Of a DNA stretch of 64,000 bases, positions 18,927 to 29,634 are shown piece after piece. Within the stretch, counting starts at the first letter, position 1; each line of letters starts with the position of its first letter. The stretch lies in the NCBI RefSeq assembly GCF_003144115.1, contig NW_020312008.1, forward strand, positions 276,477 to 340,476, read 5' to 3'. The notes under the pieces are model-generated. The model saw only the letters and a list, made by a program, of their open reading frames with translations. It was not told the DNA's origin and made no database searches. The position numbers were made by a program, and so were the translations under genes. The DNA is from Tilletiopsis washingtonensis (lineage: Eukaryota; Basidiomycota; Exobasidiomycetes; Entylomatales).

Positions 18927-21621
18927 TCACTGTCGTCTTCGAGCGTCAGCTTCACGCGCACCTCGAGCATCGAGCATAAACGGCACTCACGGCACAGACA
19001 CGGGAATGCGCACGCTCGTCGCGAGGCCAGAAAGGGAGGTTTCCTGTCGAGAGGCGTCAGGCCTGTGATGCAAGGCGCAGCGCAAGGAGAAGCGCTCACC
19101 TTAAACTCGACTCGCATACCGCGAGCCGTTGCTCTCATGGCCGAGATAGCTGTGAGAGGCCGTTCATCAGCCAGGCCAAGGGCGCGACGTCAATGCTGAT
19201 CGACTTACCATCGTCCAAGGACACCGCATGTTCGCCTGACGGATTCGCGAGTGCCAACTGCGCCGCAACGACGGCCTTGACGGCGCCGAGTGCGTTTCTC
19301 TCGATACAAGGCGCCTGCACGAGGCCGGCAATGGGATCGCACGTCAGGCCCAGGTTGTGCTCGATGCCGATCTCGGCTGCGTTCTCGATGACCGAGGGAC
19401 GGGCGCCCATGCATGCTGCGAAACTGCAGAGGGAGAGATGAGCGCATGGAGAAAGGCAAAGAGAGGAGGGACTCACGCTCCGGCTGCCATGGCGCAAGCG
19501 GAGCCGATCTCGGCCATGCATCCTCCCTCCGCCGCCTGGTCGCATGCCAGCGTCAGCAGTTAGTCTCGCCCACCTCGTGCGCGACTCACTGAAATCGTAG
19601 CGCCCCTCTTGAACAGCATGCCAATTGCGCCGGCCGTCAGCAAGAACGTCTGCACGTCTCGCTCTTCGTCGTCGCTGATGAACTCGAGGAAGTACTTGAG
19701 TGTCGCGGGGATTACGCCTGCGGCTCCGAGCGTGGGCGCCACGCACACCCGCCCGCCGGACGCGTTCACTTCGTTGACGGCAATGGCGTACGCTGACAGC
19801 CAGTCTGGCGCATGTTGGGAATGTCGACGAGAGGGGATTGGCATCTGAGGGGCGGTCAGCTTTCGGCGCCGAGGAGAAAGGGCAACTCACGATGGCATGA
19901 TCAAAGCGTCCCACCATTAGATTCGCCGTCTCCGCTCTCTGCTCCACTTCTCCTTCCGACACTGCAATGCCCTCGCCCTCTCTCTGCGGCGCGGCAATCG
20001 CACCATGCTCCTCGCCGATGCGCTTGCGCTTGCTCGTGTAGAAGCCGCGCGTCAGGCGCTGGTAGAGCGCCGGCGCACGTCGACGCAGGTTGAGGGAGCC
20101 AGGGAGATGCGTCTCTTCGGAGTGCACGCCTTCGCGCACGCAGGTGTCCATGACGTCCCAGATACGGAAGAGCTGTTGGTGTGGGGGAGGAGAGCTCAGC
20201 TGAGCGCACCTTCGAGATAGAGCGCTCCATACCTTGGCGCGCAGCTCGGCGGGCGTCCGACCCAGCGCGAGTTCATTCTCATACACGATCTGAGCAATCG
20301 TCTGCGCGCTCTGCGTCAGCCTTGACGCTCTACGACGCAGCAGAGGTGCACGCAATGCACCATGTTGTGCTTCCGCGTAAGCGCCAGCAGACTTGCCGCG
20401 TCCCAAAAGACAAACGGCACGACCGGGCCTCTTGCCGCCGTCTTTCGATCCGGCAGCTGCGTCTCCTTCTCCAGCGGTATCGACGGCGTTGTCGCAGCAT
20501 CAGCTTCGCTTCCGTCCGGCGCAGCGAGCTGCGCAGTCGCCTCCTCCGCTTGCGGCGCTCGCCTTGCGCCCGTCCTTCTGGCGCCAGCGGCGTCCTCAGG
20601 CCGAATGGCCTTGTAGAGGAAGTTCTCCGCCAGGTCTTCCGGATGATCTCTTCCTTCTTCCTTGGCGGCGCCCGTGCTCATTGCGCCGTTGACTACAAAG
20701 CCGCCGCCGACGCTGTAGTAGTCGTTCGTCGCGAGCAGGTCGCCTTGTGCATCATACGCGCTCACTGGCGGTGACGCGTCGTCAGCGAAGCCAGCGAGTT
20801 TGCGAGCTGCGCGGCACTCACGGCGCATGCCATTGCTGTGCAGCGGCAACACCTCGCCCCACATCCACTTGAAGTCGCGCGCAGAGTCAAAGACAATCTG
20901 CTTGCCCTCGCCCTTGCCGAGCGCAGAGCCAATGCGCAGCTCCTTGTGCGCCAGAATGGCGGCGTAGCGCTGTGGGACCCAGGCGGTGTCGACGGTCTGA
21001 AGGCATAGAGAGGGTCAGCTGGAAGCCGATGTATCAAGCGCGAGAGTAATGAGGGCTGACCTCGGCATCGACTCCCTCGAGACCGAGCAGAAGCGCTTGA
21101 GGCGTCATGTGGCCCTGCGACAGTGAGCGTGAGCAGCGCGGAGAGCACGGCTCGGCCTTCAGACGTTCTCACCTCACCAGTCGCAGCCAAGCTACGCCGC
21201 ACTCTACGTCAGCTCTTCGTTCCACTTCTCTTCCATACTCCACTCACCTGCCATACAGATGCACCACCACCCTCTCCACCTTCTCCAGCATGCCCGCATC
21301 TAGCAGCTCCGTCGCAAAGATGGCGCCCGCGCGCATGGGCCCAAGGGTATGCGAGGAGCTCGGGCCGATGCCGATGCTGAAGAGGTCGAACACTGAAATG
21401 ACGGCGTGGTCGGTGGCGCTGGGCAGAGGCGGCTCGTCGTCTGCGGAACGCGGCGCTGACGCTGAGGCCGTCGCTCGTTGCGCGCGAGCGGAGGAGAGGG
21501 AGAGACATCGATGCGGTGCTGCCCGAGGCTGAGCGAGCCGCCCGCGCGGTGTGCAGAGAGAGGCAGTGGTATGCCGACTGCTGTGTGCGGCGAGCAGCCG
21601 CACTGCGGCGCTGCGAAGCAT
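18927..21621 (-). CDS. Iron-sulfur L-serine dehydratase (SdaA type)
   Basis: Thirteen exons in transcript order: 21248-21621, 21173-21191, 21061-21114, 20822-20996, 20361-20764, 20233-20301, 19891-20172, 19590-19844, 19477-19535, 19209-19423, 19100-19149, 18991-19043 and 18927-18936; 672 aa. It converts L-serine to pyruvate and ammonia using a [4Fe-4S] cluster, unlike the PLP enzymes usual in yeast. Beta-domain marks: [33 protein letters not shown] and [10 protein letters not shown]. Alpha-domain marks: [20 protein letters not shown] and [16 protein letters not shown]. Putative cluster cysteines lie in GCMAEIG, TCDPIAG and PCIERN. The first 65 residues are Arg/Ala/Ser-rich and resemble a mitochondrial presequence. 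An insertion of about 80 aa sits in the middle, and another Arg-rich one before the alpha domain. Exon 2 is only 19 nt and is required for the SLAATGE motif. Confidence 0.9.
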
Positions 21622-22569
21622 GCCTCTAGCGAATGAGTCTTCGCGTCGGTGCCGCCCTATCGCTCTCTCCCTGCAGACTTGTCAGGTGTGGCCGAGGCTG
21701 ACGCTCCAGACGCTGGCGTGCAGAGCGAACGAGGTTGCGACGTGTGTTTAAGGCTTGAGTTGGCTTGCGGATGCTGGTGGATGAGAAGCAAGGTGCAGCC
21801 AATGTAGAAGGGCAGATAGGCAACAGCGGGCGCCAGATTGGCCCTGGCGGCGGGTGCTCCGTGCGCCTTGCGTGCCTCGCTGAGATCCAGGCACGGGAGC
21901 AGTCTCGACATGCGCGCCCAGCCGCGAGGGTTGCCTCGCACGGCGCAGCCACAGGCGCGTCAGGGGGAGCTGGCCGCGGGGCCGCGGCCGTCTGCTGGGC
22001 TGGAGCTGGCGGCAGCCGCAGCGGCGGCCGCCCCTCCGAGCTCGCTCTCTCTCCTCCATGCTCTGGCGCAGCAGCATCGCATCGCTCTTGCTCTGACGTT
22101 CGAACGCTGATGGTGAACGCGTCCGAGCGGCTCCTTCTGGCGCGGCTCGCAGGCAGCACCGGTGCTGCGGCCGGCACGACCTCGATGCGCCGATCGGTCT
22201 TTCCGCAGCAGCAGCGGTGAGAGAGTGGGTGTCGAACAGAGAGGCCGTGAATAGCATAGACCATTTGAACGAGAGTGCGAGGTGAAGATATGATCGAAAA
22301 TGAGAGAGAAAAGGGGGTTTCAGAGAGAGAGAGGCGAAGCGAAGCGAAAAATGGGGCAGCGGCCGCGCGCGCGTGTGCCAGGCGCAGACGACGGCGGCCG
22401 GGCCGTCCGAGGGGTACTGTCTGGTGTTACAGGACGGCCGAAGGGAAGCGCAGCGAGGAGAGCGGAAGCGGAAGGAGAAGAGAGGCCAGGCCCGACGCAG
22501 CCCGTCGCTCGCAGGGAGGCAGCGAAGCGCTTCCAGCCGATCGCCGATCCTCTTCGTTCTCTCTCCCTC
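21622..22569. other. Intergenic region, 950 bp
   Basis: Upstream of the serine dehydratase and downstream of the 22570-24307 gene, both minus strand. Open frames are Arg/Ala-rich without motifs. The first few hundred bases above 21621 should contain the dehydratase promoter. No gene recognised. Confidence 0.45.
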
Positions 22570-24307
22570 TCACAGAATCTGTCTCCCTCCACCTCCCGCC
22601 GCGAGCGGCGCCTGATGTGCGTACCCGCCCATCGGCGGCATGCGCATGCCCGGCGCGATGCCCGGGCTCGGCGGGCCCATTGCGCGAGGCACTCGCACGC
22701 CGGGCGGCGGCATGCTGAGCTGCGGCGGCGGCTGTGGCGGGCCGTACTGTTCTTGTCCCGCAGAGGCGTACGACGACGGCTGCTGCGCGTATTGCTTGGG
22801 CATGCGAGGCCCCGCTTTGAGTGCTGCGCCTGGTGGTCCGACGGAAGAAGGAGAGTCCATCGACTCGTACCCCTCGTTGTTCCTCGCTGCGCCCAATGGA
22901 TCGCCTCTTGCTGCCCCTCCCCGTCCCGCACCAAAGTTGTCCGCCTGCGCGCTGCGCATCATGGCGCGATCGTTGGCGAGCGCGCCATACATGCTCGGCG
23001 TGCGCGCCGAGGCGCCCGCACCCGCAGGATACGCCTGACTTCTGCGTCGTGCATCGCCCCTGCCGACGCTGTCCACGCGCCGCAGACCGCCGCTCGTGTT
23101 GCCCTCGCTGTTGCCGCTCTGCTGTCGCTGCACGCGACTGCCGCCAGCATACATCGAGGTACGTTGTGCCGCCGCATCGGTGGGCGCCTCGTCCGACGCC
23201 AGGAACATGCTCTTGCGCAGCACGCCCGGCCCGACCGAGTCGATGCGTCGGCCGTCTGCACGCGCGTACTTGGAGCGCCGGCGCGCATCCGTCGCCGGCG
23301 GAGGACCTCTTGGAGCAGCGCGTAGCTGTGGCGCGGGTCCGCCGGGACCGGCCGTGCCGTAGCCTGCGGGCACGACGACTTGGCCCGGCCGGAAGCCGCC
23401 GCCGTCGGGAGAGGGTCCGCCGGAGAGGAGCGCGGGATGCTGCCCCGATGCGCCGCCGCCGTGCCGACGTGCCGCAGAGGGACCGGGCAGATGGATGCCC
23501 GAACTCTCGCCGCGCGAATGGCCCATGTTGCTGCTGGCGTTGCGGCCGTGCGGCGCGTGAGAAGGGCCAGCTGCAGCGCTAGGCTTGCGCATGCCGAAGT
23601 AGTCGTCGACGGAGTTGGTCGAGGAGTCGCCGAACGAATCATCGAGGTGCGGACTGCTGCCTGTGCCACCTGCGCCCATGGGACTGGCGGCGTCCAGCAG
23701 ACTGGCGCGCGCGTTGTACTTCTGCTCCACGCTCAGCAGGTTCGTCGAGGAGCCTGGTCCTCCCGCACCTGCGGCCGCGGCGCGCGCAGCAGCCTGGCTG
23801 CCCGGACCTCCGCCGTAGCCGGCAGCAGACGGATGGTACAGACCATTGCCGCCGTAGTACGGGTGTGCCTCGGTAGAGGGCCGGTTGAACACCTTGCACA
23901 GCGTGCCGACGAGCACGAGCAGCGCAAAGACGCAGACGAAAGTGCCGAGGATGATGATGATCTCGATGGGGTCGAGGCCCGAGGAGCGTTGCCGCAAGCT
24001 GCCGGTCAGCTTGGCGCTGGACGTCTCGGCGCGGGACGCGAGGCTGCGAGTGCGTTCGCGTGAGCATGCGGCTGAGGTGAGCGAGGAGCATGAGCGCAGA
24101 AACACTCACTGCTCGAGACTCCGCGCGGCTATTGACTCGACAGTAGAGGGCGCCAGCGGCGAGCGCACCACATGCTACGGCGCACTTTGGGTCAGCCATG
24201 TCCGCCGTCCGGCGTGCCTGCGTCCGCTACACAGCGCTGTGCTGCCTGCTGCGGCACGGTCGACACGCCACTTGAGCACGCAGACTCACCTTGACGAAGC
24301 CCTGCAT
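22570..24307 (-). CDS. Single-pass membrane protein with long Gly/Pro/Ser tail
   Basis: Three exons in transcript order: 24290-24307 (18 nt), 24110-24174 and 22570-24043, giving 518 aa. It starts MQGFVKHVVRSPLAPSTVES, and the first 18-nt exon is what brings the later exons into frame. Residues about 48-76 form one strong hydrophobic helix (IEIIIILGTFVCVFALLVLV), followed by a basic KVFNRP, so the long C-terminal tail is probably cytosolic. The tail is low complexity, rich in Gly, Pro, Ser and Arg, with SMPPPGV-like proline motifs and several potential phosphorylation sites (SVGRG, RRRSK). There is no signal peptide before the helix. I recognise no family; a plasma-membrane or organelle anchor for signalling partners is only a guess. 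Confidence 0.65.
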
Positions 24308-26512
24308 CGCAGCTCAGCGAGATGCTCCGAATGCGCCCAGCGCAGAGAGACAGGCCTGCGGCGTGCAGCCGAGGACCGAGCGGAGCGCGGCGGAGAGCGC
24401 CCAGGCCACGCGAGCGGATGCGCAGGCAAGCCGCGGACGAGAGGACAGACGCAGAGGCTTCGCAGATGTGAAGAAGGCGGACGCGCAGCGCAGCCTTGGA
24501 TGGCTGAGCGAGCGGAGAGCAGCGAGCTGAGCGAGGGCAATCAATGCCTCGCGTTGAGCGGCTGCGTCGAGACGCGAGAGGGCGAGAGAGGCGAAGCAGA
24601 CGATTAAGAGAGCGTGGAGCGACGAAGTTGCGCAGATGCGATCGTTTGGTGTGTGTGTGAGAGGCTTGAGACTTGGAGGATGTGAGTGTGGTGTGAGAGA
24701 GAGGCGGCTGCGGGATCGGATGGAGAGAGAGAGAGGAGACGCGCGAGCAGCCACAGCCGAAGCACACACCGCTCCCGCCGCCGCTCCCGCTGCCGCGCCG
24801 GCGAGCCGTGCTTGTTCTCGCGCCTCTCGCCGCCTGCTCCTGCCGCGCTGCCGCCTGCCGCCTGCCACACGCCTCCCCGAGCGCCTGCCTTTGCCCGCGG
24901 CGCGCAGGCGCGCAGCGGGCACTTCGGCCGCGGAGGCTTCCCTCGCGCCCCTTGACTGCCCTCGTGCCTCGCAAGCCCCTCTCTCGCGCACGCACCGCCC
25001 CTGCCGCTCTGCCGCCGCCGGCTCGTTCGCGGCCGCTGCGGCTTCTCTCCCCTCGAGGTGCAGCAGCGCGGACGCTGCCGCCGTGCCGCACGCCTCGCGG
25101 ACCCCTCCCGTGCGCCCGCGCACGCACGACGCGTCTTGCTCGCCGCCACGGATTGCGCAGTGCGCCCAGCTGCAGCTGCAGCGCCTCCGCCTTCGCGACT
25201 TGCCGCTTGGGAACGAAGAAGAGGCGGAGAGGGTGCGGCGTCGGCTGCGGGCGGCGGCGGCCGCGAGGGGCAAGCGCGAAGCGTAGCCGCGGCGCCGCAG
25301 GCCGTGCCGCACCGGCCGCCCGCCGGCGCCGGCGCAACGCTCGTCGCCCCTCCGCCGCGGCGCGCCTCCTGCTTCTGCGGCTGCTGCCTCCCAAAGCCGC
25401 AGCTCCCGAGCCGCAGGTCGAGAGGCTGCATCCCTCGTAGCGCGCTCGCCAGCCCGCCGGCTTCTCCCATCGCAAGCGTCGATCGGCATCCTCGCTCGCT
25501 GCAGGCTGTAGTTGTGCGCGGTGGCCCTCGAGAAGGAGGAGCCGCGAGATTGTCTGATGGCAAGTCCAAGAGGGCGGCTAGACGCACTTTGGGAGCTTTC
25601 TTGCCGCCGCCGAGGCGACAACGAGGTCCCGCCTCGTCTGGGACGAGCAGCGAGTCGCCGTAGAAGGCCCTGTGCCCATCGTGGTCTGGTGGTTCGACGT
25701 CGTCCTGGCGGCCCTGTCCAGGTCTGCATCCGAAAAGTGGGCCTCAAGCGTGAGATCTGCGTCCAGGGTCCTCTCTGTCATGTCTCCGTCTCGAGGATCT
25801 GCGTGGCTGCTGCGTTGGTCCGAGCATGGCAACACGCAGCACGCACCACGCGCCGACACCGCTGCCGGCTTCTCGGAGGCGGCGAGGCGCCTCCTGACAT
25901 CGCGACCGGCTCGCGACGGCATGCTACTGCGGGCTGTAAGAGGCAGCGACGCTTCAAGTCTGATGCAGAGCACCTCAGCTGCTCGTACATAGACGTGACG
26001 GATTGAACGTGGGCTCGCAGCGCCCAGCAGCAGCGGCGACGCTCGAAGCACCGTTGCGCAGAAGCATGTCTCGAGTGGAGGTCGCGCGGCGCCGCACGGC
26101 CAAGGCACGCGGACGCAGCCAGAAAGCGCGCCGTCTCTCTCGCAGTCGGGTCAGTCCGGGCGCGCCAGGCACTGCGCCTGCACCCTTGAGCAGCGGCGCC
26201 GTTAGCCGAGTTTCGACAGGCCGGCCGCCGGCGACGCGGCCGAGCGCCGTGCGATCGCGAAGAAGCGCACGCGCCCACGGCCGAGGCTGGCAGCAGCTTG
26301 GCAGCGGTGACGGCCTGGACCGCACTTTCTGCGCCCAGGTGCCTGGGATGCTCGCCTCGCGGCCGGCCAGCGCGCAGCGCAACGTTTTGTTCGCTCGGGG
26401 CGCCGGAGCGACCCGTCAAGCCAAGGCAGCACGAAGCGCCGCTCCGACCTTCCCACCTCACCTCCATCTCCTCTCCCTCCCTCTCACCGTCCCCCACATC
26501 CCGTCGCCCGCC
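24308..26512. other. 2.2-kb region without a recognised gene
   Basis: Between a minus-strand and a plus-strand gene, so it should carry both promoters. Very GC-rich from 24700 to 25450, with long open frames in several frames at once, all Ala/Arg-rich and without motifs. A CT-rich leader (TCCCTCCCTCTCACC) precedes the ATG at 26513. A small unrecognised gene in 25500-26000 cannot be excluded. Confidence 0.4.
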
Positions 26513-28274
26513 ATGGCCTTCTCCTCGCCCCTCTTCGCGCCGCTCAACAACGCCGTCGCTGCGCCGGCCGCCGACATGCGCCGCTTCCCCATCCGCGCAC
26601 CCCTCGAGGTCGAGACGCCCCCGACCGGCGCCGCCCTCTACGCCCGCTTCGCCTTCGCCGGTGCCGTCTGCGTGAGTATCTCAGGGCTCGGAGTGCGGCG
26701 AACAGGCGTCGGCGGGCTGTTGCGTTGCCGGATCGTCGCGTGGCCTCAAGGACTGGTGCAGAGGGGACACACTCGCGCGAGCGCGCTCTTCGCACGCACC
26801 GCTTATCTGGCAGCGTGCAAATCGTCGGCGACGAGACACTGCGACACTCCAGCAGCTGCAATGTAGATCAGCGTCCAGCGGCCACTGAGCACATGCTGGC
26901 TTTGCGGCGAGGGCGCGATGAGCTGCCTGTGGCCTTGCGCGCTGCGCAGGGAATAGGCGCGCGCTGCGAACTTCTCAGCGTGCGCTCTGCGAAAAGCGCG
27001 CGCGAAGACGTGCCTGCTCGCGCAGCTTCTTGTGCTCCTGGCGATGCATCGAATGCGTCTACGCTTGCGCTGCGCACTGACACCCTCTCTTCACAGTGCG
27101 CCATCACCCACGGTGCCCTGACGCCCGTCGATGTCGTCAAGACGCGCATCCAGCTTGAGCCGGAGGTGTACAACAAGGTGCGTCGTGCGCGCGCGCTTGC
27201 TCCGACAGGCCGAGGCTGACTTGCGCGCGCTTGTGCAGGGCATGGTCACTGGCTTCCGCCAGATCATCGCCAAGGAGGGCTCCGGCGCGCTCCTGACCGG
27301 CCTCGGCCCCACGGCCGCCGGTTACTTCCTGCAGGGTGCCTTCAAGTTCGGCGGGTGAGTTTGGCGCGCACTCTTGTGCTCCTCGCGGCGTGCTCACAGT
27401 GCCGCGCGCAGTTACGAGTTCTGGAAGAAGACGATCATCGACCAGGTCGGCCTCGAGACGGCCACGGCCAACCGCGCCGCCGTCTACATTGGTGCCTCGG
27501 GTATCGCCGAGTTCTTCGCCGACATTGCCCTGTGCCCGCTCGAGGCCACGCGCATCCGTCTCGTCTCCACGCCCGGCTTCGCCAACGGCCTCGTTGGTGG
27601 CTTCGGCCGCATCGCTCGGGAGGAGGGCCTCAAGGGCTTCTACTCTGGGTGAGTGGCACGCAGCGGCAGAAGCGCGCGCAGACATGGGCGATCAGCAGCA
27701 TTGCGCGCTGCAAGCACTTGAGCTGCGTGCTGCTCTTTGCGCGCGCACAGGCGCTGCGCTGAGACCTATCACTGACTCGCTTGCCCGCAGCTTCGGTCCC
27801 ATGCTCTTCAAGCAGGTGCCGTACACCATGGCCAAGTTCGCCGTCTAGTGAGTCGCGCGCGCGTGTCCGCTTGGCCCGAGATCGCGCACTGACGCACCGC
27901 ACAGCGAGGTCGCCTTCGAGAAGATCCTGTCGCTCACGGGCAAGCCGAAGGAGGAGCTGTCGGCCGGTCTCGTCACCAGCCTCAACCTGGCGTCCGGTGT
28001 GATTGCCGGTCTCGCCGCCGCCTTCATCTCGCAGCCCGCCGACACGCTGCTGTCGAAGATCAACAAGTCCAAGGCCGAGCCGGGCCAGTCGACGACGTCG
28101 CGCCTCATCGGCATGAGCAAGCAGCTCGGCGTCAAGGGCCTCTTCGGCGGCCTGGGCCCGCGTATGGTCATGATTGCCACGCTCACCGCCGGCCAGTTCG
28201 CCATCTACGGCGACATCAAGCGTGTGCTTGGCGCCACCAACGGTGTCGAGCTCGCCAAGACCCCCAAGGCCTAA
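26513..28274 (+). CDS. PIC2: Mitochondrial phosphate carrier (PIC2/MIR1-like)
   Basis: Six exons: 26513-26671, 27097-27177, 27239-27354, 27412-27648, 27791-27847 and 27905-28274, giving 339 aa. A three-repeat mitochondrial carrier (SLC25 family) of the inner membrane that imports phosphate, with copper also reported for yeast PIC2. The three carrier signatures are [27 protein letters not shown] and [13 protein letters not shown], the last two being typical of phosphate carriers. Between them are [20 protein letters not shown] and [15 protein letters not shown]. The N-terminal 40 residues precede the first helix, as in the family. Intron 1 is 425 nt; the others are 57-142 nt. The convergent SPC1 gene ends 187 bp downstream. 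Confidence 0.95.
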
Positions 28275-28461
28275 GCGACCACCATCTACCCACTTCGCCC
28301 ATTCCGCTCGTCGCTGCGCCGGTGCACCTTTCTGCACTGCCGGCCTCGGGCTTCATAGACCCCTCTTCGCCTGTGACGCCCACCCTTTTCTGCTGTTGCA
28401 AACGAAACGATCACTGCCCTGGGTCTGATCTGAAGCTGGCTCTCATTGGTGTGTGCTGTGC

Positions 28462-29335
28462 TCAGAGGTCCTTCTTGCTCTCTGCGCTCTCCCGCGGCTC
28501 CAGCCAGCGCGTCGGATGCCGGTTGTACATCTCCCACGGCGGCACGCAGGCCTGAGACAGAAGCTGTGGTCAGCCGGTGCGCCACGAGAGCTGAGACGCA
28601 GCGCTGCACGCACCACGAGAGCAAGTGCCACGCCCGCGCCGTACACAAGCATGAGCACTTTTTGCGAGTCGAGCGCCCAGCCCGCGATGAAGGCGAGCAC
28701 CTGTGTGGTTGCTGGAGCGTGAGACGGGCTTCGCGATAGGGCAAGAGGCAGGCTGGCTCACCGCAGCGAGAACGAGCGTCTCCTGATTGATGCGGTCGGC
28801 GAGCCGTTGCCCCTGCAGGGACTGTGCGCGTGGTGTAAGCTGCGAGCCAAAAGGGACACGCAGACGTGATGGAGCTTAGGCGCTCAGCGAGACCTCCTGA
28901 CCGATGCGCAGGGAGCGTACGACGGCCACCCCTGCGCCGTCAATCTGAGCTGCGCGACAGAGGACTGGACGCCGGCGCGAGCTCATGCTCCTGAATCGCG
29001 CGGCAGGTCGGCATGCCAAGTCCCGTGCAGTGGACTATTGTTCTGGCCAGGTGGTCCGCTTGAAGCATTCGCCGGGCGTTCGCGCACATCCGCCAGTCTC
29101 CACAACACCTGTAGTGAGGCCAGCATGCCTCCTGCCCTCAGCAGCCCCGACGCTGCGGCGGCGCTGCCGATGGCGCACACTGCACCTCGCATCTAGCGGC
29201 TCGTGCGCGCAGCCCAGCTCGCCCAGACAGCAAGCGCCATGTTCCGCACTGCGCGGCGGCTCTGCCACTCACGATGCGGCCCTCGAGCGAGGTGCGGACC
29301 TGGTCGAGCAGGGAGGGCGAGGCAGAAGAGGCCAT
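28462..29335 (-). CDS. SPC1: Signal peptidase complex subunit 1 (SPC12 family)
   Basis: Four exons in transcript order: 29273-29335, 28762-28821, 28614-28700 and 28462-28551, giving 99 aa, the usual size. SPC1 is a small ER membrane subunit of signal peptidase with two membrane helices and both ends in the cytosol. Marks: LQGQRLADRINQETLVLAA before helix 1, VLAFIAGWALDSQKVLMLVY for the loop and second helix, and the family C-terminus PPWEMYNRHPTRWLEP followed by ESKKDL. All junctions are in phase 0. Intron 1 (29272 down to 28822, about 450 nt) is long. A possible extra exon near 28895-28940 (starting IDGAGVAVV) was not needed to complete the domain. It shares a 299-bp divergent promoter region with ILV3. 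Confidence 0.88.
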
Positions 29336-29634
29336 GGCTGCCCAGAGGCGCGAGCGCGCAGGCGGTTGGCGGTCGACGAGCGAGTCGGGATGCGGCGACG
29401 GCGAGAAGGAGATGAGAGGGCCGCGGACCTGTAGTGGTGCGAGGTGCTGGCGAGGCTGCTGCTTTGGAGGTAGGGAGTGGGTGGTGGAGAGGAAGCAGGA
29501 GCGGCCGCACGTGCAGCTGCGTTTCGCGACGCTCGGACCAGCGCGCGGCGCGTGGGAACAGCAGGTGCGGGGTAGCGCAAAGTGCATGCCCGGCCTCTGT
29601 CCTTCCCGCAACCACGCCACAAGCCAGCTGCAGC
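29336..29634. promoter_or_regulatory. Divergent promoter region of SPC1 and ILV3
   Basis: The interval separates the start codons of SPC1 (-) and the dihydroxy-acid dehydratase (+). The ILV3 frame stays open upstream to an in-frame ATG at 29434, so the true start could be earlier. No TATA box is seen. Confidence 0.4.

Noticed and set aside
24314-25747. Very long overlapping open frames (up to 477 codons)
   Set aside because: Several frames on both strands are open at once and all are Ala/Arg-rich, the mark of high GC rather than genes.
28895-28940. Extra SPC1 exon reading IDGAGVAVVRSLRIGQ
   Set aside because: It has an acceptor-like start, but the SPC1 domain is complete and in phase without it.
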